Positions 6,609 through 7,174 of a stretch of 7,174 nucleotides of DNA are shown here, in pieces (within the stretch, counting starts at the first letter, position 1; each line of letters starts with the position of its first letter). The position numbers and the translations under genes were made by a program. The stretch is from Clostridia bacterium (GTDB taxonomy: Bacteria > Bacillota > Clostridia > Oscillospirales > Acutalibacteraceae). Where the stretch lies: NCBI GenBank assembly GCA_024689165.1, contig JAILDS010000203.1:1-7174 (forward strand), read 5' to 3'. The notes under the pieces are model-generated. The model searched no databases and was not told the origin of the DNA. It saw only the letters and a list, made by a program, of their open reading frames with translations.

Positions 6609-6637
6609 TTGAATTATTATGCTTTACCGTGTATAGT
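6609..6637 (+). promoter_or_regulatory. Probable promoter of the truncated methyltransferase gene
   Basis: TTGAAT (6609-6614) and TATAGT (6632-6637) are spaced by 17 bases in AT-rich DNA, 45 bases before the ATG at 6682. The match is good (4/6 and 5/6), suggesting that the remnant still has its original upstream signals. Confidence 0.5.
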
Positions 6638-6681
6638 GTTTATGGTATTACAGATTCCCGTTAAACTGCGAAAGGTTTTTT

Positions 6682-6870
6682 ATGACACAGCAAGTAAAAT
6701 CCAGACAGCGTGTCGCCGACCACGGCGAGGTGTTCACCGCCGAACGCGAGGTCAACGCGATGCTCGATCTCGTCAGACAGGAGACCGAGCGTATCGACAG
6801 CCGTTTTCTCGATATAAAAGCACCGAGATTGATACAATTTAATTATTCCTCCGCCGATTTTGCCGCTTGA
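6682..6870 (+). pseudogene. Truncated restriction-modification DNA methyltransferase (N-terminal remnant)
   Basis: Residues 1-43, including VADHGEVFTAEREVNAML and the following ETERIDSRFL, match the conserved start of a family of bacterial adenine-type DNA methylases of restriction-modification systems. In intact members this is followed at once by EPACGxGNFL, the SAM-binding motif I. Here homology stops after SRFL at about 6810-6813 and is replaced by 19 unrelated residues ending at a TGA (6868-6870) that lies inside the adjacent repeat. The ATG at 6682 keeps a good site, AAAGG with a 6-base spacer, and a promoter upstream. With no SAM site or catalytic motif the 62-residue product cannot be a methylase. 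A deletion or insertion-and-loss event most likely removed the rest. An alternative view as a small functional protein is possible but unsupported. Confidence 0.82.
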
Positions 6871-6900
6871 GGGGTAAGTTGACGTTTGAGGGGTAAGTTG
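6867..6900. repeat. Two direct repeats TTGAGGGGTAAGTTG, possible insertion-sequence end
   Basis: Identical 15-base copies at 6867-6881 and 6886-6900, period 19, separated by ACGT. They lie just downstream of the methylase breakpoint. Paired short repeats of this look occur at the ends of some IS21-family elements, as I recall. No transposase gene is in the window, so this would be a leftover end only; a transcription-factor site pair is an alternative. Confidence 0.6.
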
Positions 6901-6933
6901 TGGAAGTCGAGGTGTCCCGGCTGTTTTTATCGG

Positions 6934-6962
6934 TAGAAATGTTCATACATCGCCGGTATAAT
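6934..6962 (+). promoter_or_regulatory. Promoter of tag
   Basis: A consensus -10 TATAAT (6957-6962) with TAGAAA (6934-6939) exactly 17 bases upstream. The start site would be near 6969, giving a leader of about 30 bases before the ATG at 7000, so tag has its own promoter separate from the methylase remnant. Confidence 0.72.
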
Positions 6963-6999
6963 AGACGGCAAGAAATCGGGATTTGTGAGGATATACATA

Positions 7000-7174
7000 A
7001 TGGAAAAGAAGAGATGTATTTTCAGCTTTGGCACAAAAGAATATCATGTTTCGGAGAAGTTTCTCCTCTATCACGATACCCGCTGGTGTAAACCGGAGCA
7101 CCGGGATCAGGAATTATTTGCAATGCTTGTTCTCGAAGGGATGCAGGCAGGTGTAAGCTGGAATCTGATCCTCA
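7000..7174 (+). CDS. tag: DNA-3-methyladenine glycosylase I (N-terminal 58 residues, cut by window edge)
   Basis: Tag is a base-excision repair enzyme that removes 3-methyladenine from alkylated DNA in the cytoplasm. The visible part aligns end to end with the E. coli Tag N-terminus. Cys6 and His25 (in YHDTRW) correspond to the first two zinc ligands (Cys4, His17), Glu46 in VLEGMQAGVSW corresponds to catalytic-site Glu38, and Trp54 to Trp46. The second zinc pair lies beyond the window. The ATG has GAGG (6987-6990) with a 9-base spacer and a strong promoter upstream. The usual YHDxEWG reads YHDTRWC here, a local variation not expected to abolish function. Reading is plus strand, divergent from the glycosidase operon. 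Identification is firm. Confidence 0.95.
   Translation, partial: MEKKRCIFSFGTKEYHVSEKFLLYHDTRWCKPEHRDQELFAMLVLEGMQAGVSWNLIL

Noticed and set aside
6579..6842. 87-codon plus-strand frame overlapping the methylase remnant
   Set aside because: It is the wrong reading frame of the recognisable methylase sequence.
6900..7091. 63-codon plus-strand frame over the tag promoter and start
   Set aside because: Tag homology is in another frame with its own ribosome site and promoter.

Overview
The window looks like chromosome from a GC-rich, Gram-positive anaerobe of the gut or rumen Clostridia type (Oscillospirales-like). This is inferred from strong Shine-Dalgarno sites, clustered cytoplasmic glycosidases, and intergenic repeats rich in CTCCCTC/GAGGGAG that resemble, from memory, small repeats of that group. 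No 16S or other marker is present, so the taxonomy is tentative.

Positions 1-5820 hold a tightly packed minus-strand operon. Read in transcription order it has an extended -10 promoter (5792-5820), a GH36 alpha-galactosidase-type enzyme (5719-3638), a GH99/GH71-like putative glycosidase with a C-terminal beta-sandwich domain (3611-1935), a GH110-type right-handed beta-helix alpha-1,3-galactosidase (1903-254), and the start of a GH35 beta-galactosidase (194 to beyond the left edge). Gaps between genes are 26, 31 and 59 bases. None of the four N-termini looks like a signal peptide, so the set probably works in the cytoplasm on imported galactose-containing oligosaccharides. GH110 and GH36 would remove alpha-linked galactose, GH35 beta-linked galactose, and the GH99-like enzyme has an unknown role. 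The substrate could be a host glycan carrying alpha-1,3-galactose or a plant galactoside; the sequence does not decide.

Positions 5821-6680 hold no credible gene but are full of structured repeats. There is a hairpin (5881-5904), a 249-bp element bounded by perfect 27-bp inverted repeats whose arms are themselves hairpins (5954-6202), and a MITE-like element (6284-6464) whose left part is a 41-bp unit repeated three times. After about 6540 the sequence becomes AT-rich.

Positions 6609-7174 read on the plus strand. A plausible promoter and ribosome site lead into a truncated DNA methyltransferase gene (6682-6870), which loses its homology just before the SAM-binding motif. Two copies of TTGAGGGGTAAGTTG follow and may be a leftover end of an insertion sequence. 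Then come a good promoter and the 5' part of tag, DNA-3-methyladenine glycosylase I, cut by the right edge. The 1-kb stretch between the glycosidase operon and tag appears to be a site of repeated insertion and decay.
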